Shown here: positions 18,328 through 19,683 of the stretch, in pieces
How the letters are laid out: every line of letters starts with the position of its first letter
Numbering within the stretch: position 1 is the stretch's first letter
Assembly: GCA_035291605.1 (NCBI GenBank)
Contig: DATDRS010000308.1
Span: forward strand, 1 to 19,683
Direction: 5' to 3'
DNA: 19,683 nt
DNA from: DATDRS01 sp035291605
Lineage (GTDB): Bacteria > Chloroflexota > Anaerolineae > Anaerolineales > UBA6663
The notes under the pieces: generated by a model
Told to the model about the DNA's origin: nothing
Databases searched by the model: none
What the model saw: only the letters and a program-made list of their open reading frames with translations
Position numbers and translations under genes: made by a program

Positions 18328-19683
18328 ATGCCTGTCCATATCTCTGACTCACTGATTTACCGCAACTCGTGGGGAACTGAGGAGACGCGCGCGATTTTTG
18401 ACGACGAGCCGCGCACCCGCGCCTGGCTTGAGATTCTGGCCGCGCTGGCGGAGGCGCAGGCCGAGGTTGGCCTCATCCCCGCCGACGCAGCGCGCGAGGT
18501 CGCCCGCGCCTGCCGCGAACTGCCTCTGGACGCCGCGTTCTTTGAGGAAGTGCGCAAAGGCTTCGAGGCCACAAATCACTCCACGCTTGGCCTGATCAAG
18601 GCCGTCCAGCGCCGCTGCCCCGGCGCCTCCGGCGAGTGGGTGTACTACGGCGCGACGGTGCAGGACATCACCGACACGTGGATGATGATGGCGCTGAATA
18701 GCGTATGGCAGATAACCTATCGCGAATTGCGCGCCATTGAAGCCAATCTGCTGAACCTGGCGGAAACGTATCGAGACACAGTGATGGCCGGGCGCACGCA
18801 TGGGCAAATCGGGTTGCCGATCACCTTCGGGTTCAAGGCCGCCGTATGGGCCAGCGAATTCCGGCGGCACATTCAGCGGCTCAAGGAGATCAAGCCCCGG
18901 TTGGAAGCGGGTCAACTTGCAGGCGGGGTGGGCAGTCTATCGTCCCTCGGCCCGCGCGGGCTGGAACTGCAAGAAAAATTCTTCGCCCGCCTTGGCCTCC
19001 ACCCGGCGGAGGTCACCTGGAACACGGCGCGCGACGTGTCGGTCGAGTGGTTTCACCTGCTCACACTCATCTCCGGCACGGGGGACAAGATCGGGCACGA
19101 AATCTACAACCTGCAGAGGCCAGAGATCGGCGAGGTGACCGAGGGCTTCGTCCCCGGCACGGTGGGGAGCATCACCATGCCGCACAAGCGCAACCCGGAG
19201 ATCGCCGAGCACCTGGGCACGCTGGCGCGCGTCATCCGGCACAACGCGGCGCTGATCGCCGAAAGCCAGGTGCACGACCACGAGCGCGACGGGCGCGCGT
19301 GGAAAGCGGAGTGGGCTGCCCTGGCCGAGACGTGCTTGGCCGCCGCCAAACTGCTCGCGCTGACAAACACGCTCACGGCCAACCTCGTCGTCCACCCCAA
19401 CCGGATGCTCGCCAACCTGGAAGCGAGCAAAGGCTTCGTCCTGTCCGAGGCCGTGATGCTGGCGCTGGCCGAGAAGGTGGGCAAGCAGACGGCGCACATG
19501 CTCGTCTACGAAACGGCGATGAGGACGCACGAAGCCGGCCGCCCGCTCAAAGACGCCCTCCTCGACAACCCGGCCATCACCGCCCATCTCGCGAAAGAAA
19601 CCATTGAATCGTTGTTCGACTATCGCCAGCACGTCGGTCTGTGCCGGGAGTTAGTGGATCGGGTATTGAAGACGGCGGGGGAA
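18328..19683 (+). CDS. Aspartase/fumarase-superfamily lyase, adenylosuccinate-lyase-like (partial, XcbC1/XcbD1 candidate)
   Basis: ATG 18328 opens a frame that runs without a stop through the right edge: 452 codons, nearly the full family length of 430-480. Region 1 is GATVQDITDTW, region 2 is GRTHGQIGLPITFG with catalytic-type H158, and region 3 is GSITMPHKRNPEIAEHL with S281 and K287. This is the PurB / 3-carboxy-muconate cycloisomerase branch, different from the lyase at 16587. The second Ser of GSS is Ile. Purine synthesis is possible but no pur gene is near. The Xanthobacter CoM operon also has two superfamily members (XcbC1 and XcbD1) after a ComA homologue, so a CoM role is favoured. 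It lacks a visible ribosome binding site because a repeat abuts its start. Confidence 0.82.
   Translation, partial: MPVHISDSLIYRNSWGTEETRAIFDDEPRTRAWLEILAALAEAQAEVGLIPADAAREVARACRELPLDAAFFEEVRKGFEATNHSTLGLIKAVQRRCPGASGEWVYYGATVQDITDTWMMMALNSVWQITYRELRAIEANLLNLAETYRDTVMAGRTHGQIGLPITFGFKAAVWASEFRRHIQRLKEIKPRLEAGQLAGGVGSLSSLGPRGLELQEKFFARLGLHPAEVTWNTARDVSVEWFHLLTLISGTGDKIGHEIYNLQRPEIGEVTEGFVPGTVGSITMPHKRNPEIAEHLGTLARVIRHNAALIAESQVHDHERDGRAWKAEWAALAETCLAAAKLLALTNTLTANLVVHPNRMLANLEASKGFVLSEAVMLALAEKVGKQTAHMLVYETAMRTHEAGRPLKDALLDNPAITAHLAKETIESLFDYRQHVGLCRELVDRVLKTAGE

Overview
The window is GC-rich, and every convincing gene lies on the + strand. It looks like a chromosome fragment from an uncultured, probably anaerobic bacterium. 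I favour Chloroflexota (Anaerolineae-like) with moderate confidence. The reasons are the intergenic runs of GATGGCTGAT/GATCGC-type repeats, the AGAGACG palindromes, and folate-linked corrinoid genes of a bacterial kind. There is no rRNA or marker gene to settle the taxonomy.

Region 1 (1-3100) is accessory DNA with lower and more variable GC. It holds the tail of an unidentified gene, two similar attC-like hairpins flanking a multi-pass membrane protein, a protein-like remnant without a start, a secreted-domain/SRPBCC fusion, a cupin and a small membrane protein.

Region 2 (3185-5263) is a short operon: two carboxymuconolactone decarboxylase/AhpD-like proteins and a first UroD/MtaA-family methyltransferase, closed by a rho-independent terminator. 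That terminator is interleaved with the promoter of a TrmB-type regulator (5329-5745), which is probably autoregulated.

Region 3 (5837-13134) is a corrinoid methyltransferase cluster. It contains a small alpha/beta-barrel-like protein, a PF13769-type 'virulence factor' protein, a second MtaA-like protein, a small three-cysteine protein, a degenerate CMD-like protein, and a corrinoid reductive activator (2Fe-2S plus ASKHA) with an unusual C-terminal cyclic-nucleotide-binding-like domain. It continues with a third MtaA-like protein, a B12-binding corrinoid protein and a PduO-type cobalamin adenosyltransferase.

Region 4 (13131-19683) is the most interesting. An unidentified 298-aa protein is translationally coupled to a clear ComA/phosphosulfolactate synthase, the first enzyme of coenzyme M (CoM) synthesis. 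An MtrH-family methyltransferase, a MetV-like zinc/iron-sulfur protein and two different aspartase/fumarase-superfamily lyases follow. ComA plus two such lyases is the gene content of the bacterial CoM route known from Xanthobacter autotrophicus Py2 (XcbB1, XcbC1, XcbD1), where it serves alkene/epoxide metabolism. Here the same set sits inside a corrinoid/folate C1 cluster.

Working model (inference): the cell makes its own CoM. The zinc UroD/MtaA proteins exchange methyl groups between a thiol (CoM or methyl-CoM) and the corrinoid protein. The MtrH homologue moves the methyl to or from tetrahydrofolate, MetV supports methylene-THF reductase, and the activator rescues inactive cob(II)alamin. 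Functionally this would be a soluble bacterial counterpart of the methanogen Mtr complex. The thiolation step of CoM synthesis, MetF and a dedicated methyltransferase I are not in the window; the first two may lie beyond its right edge.
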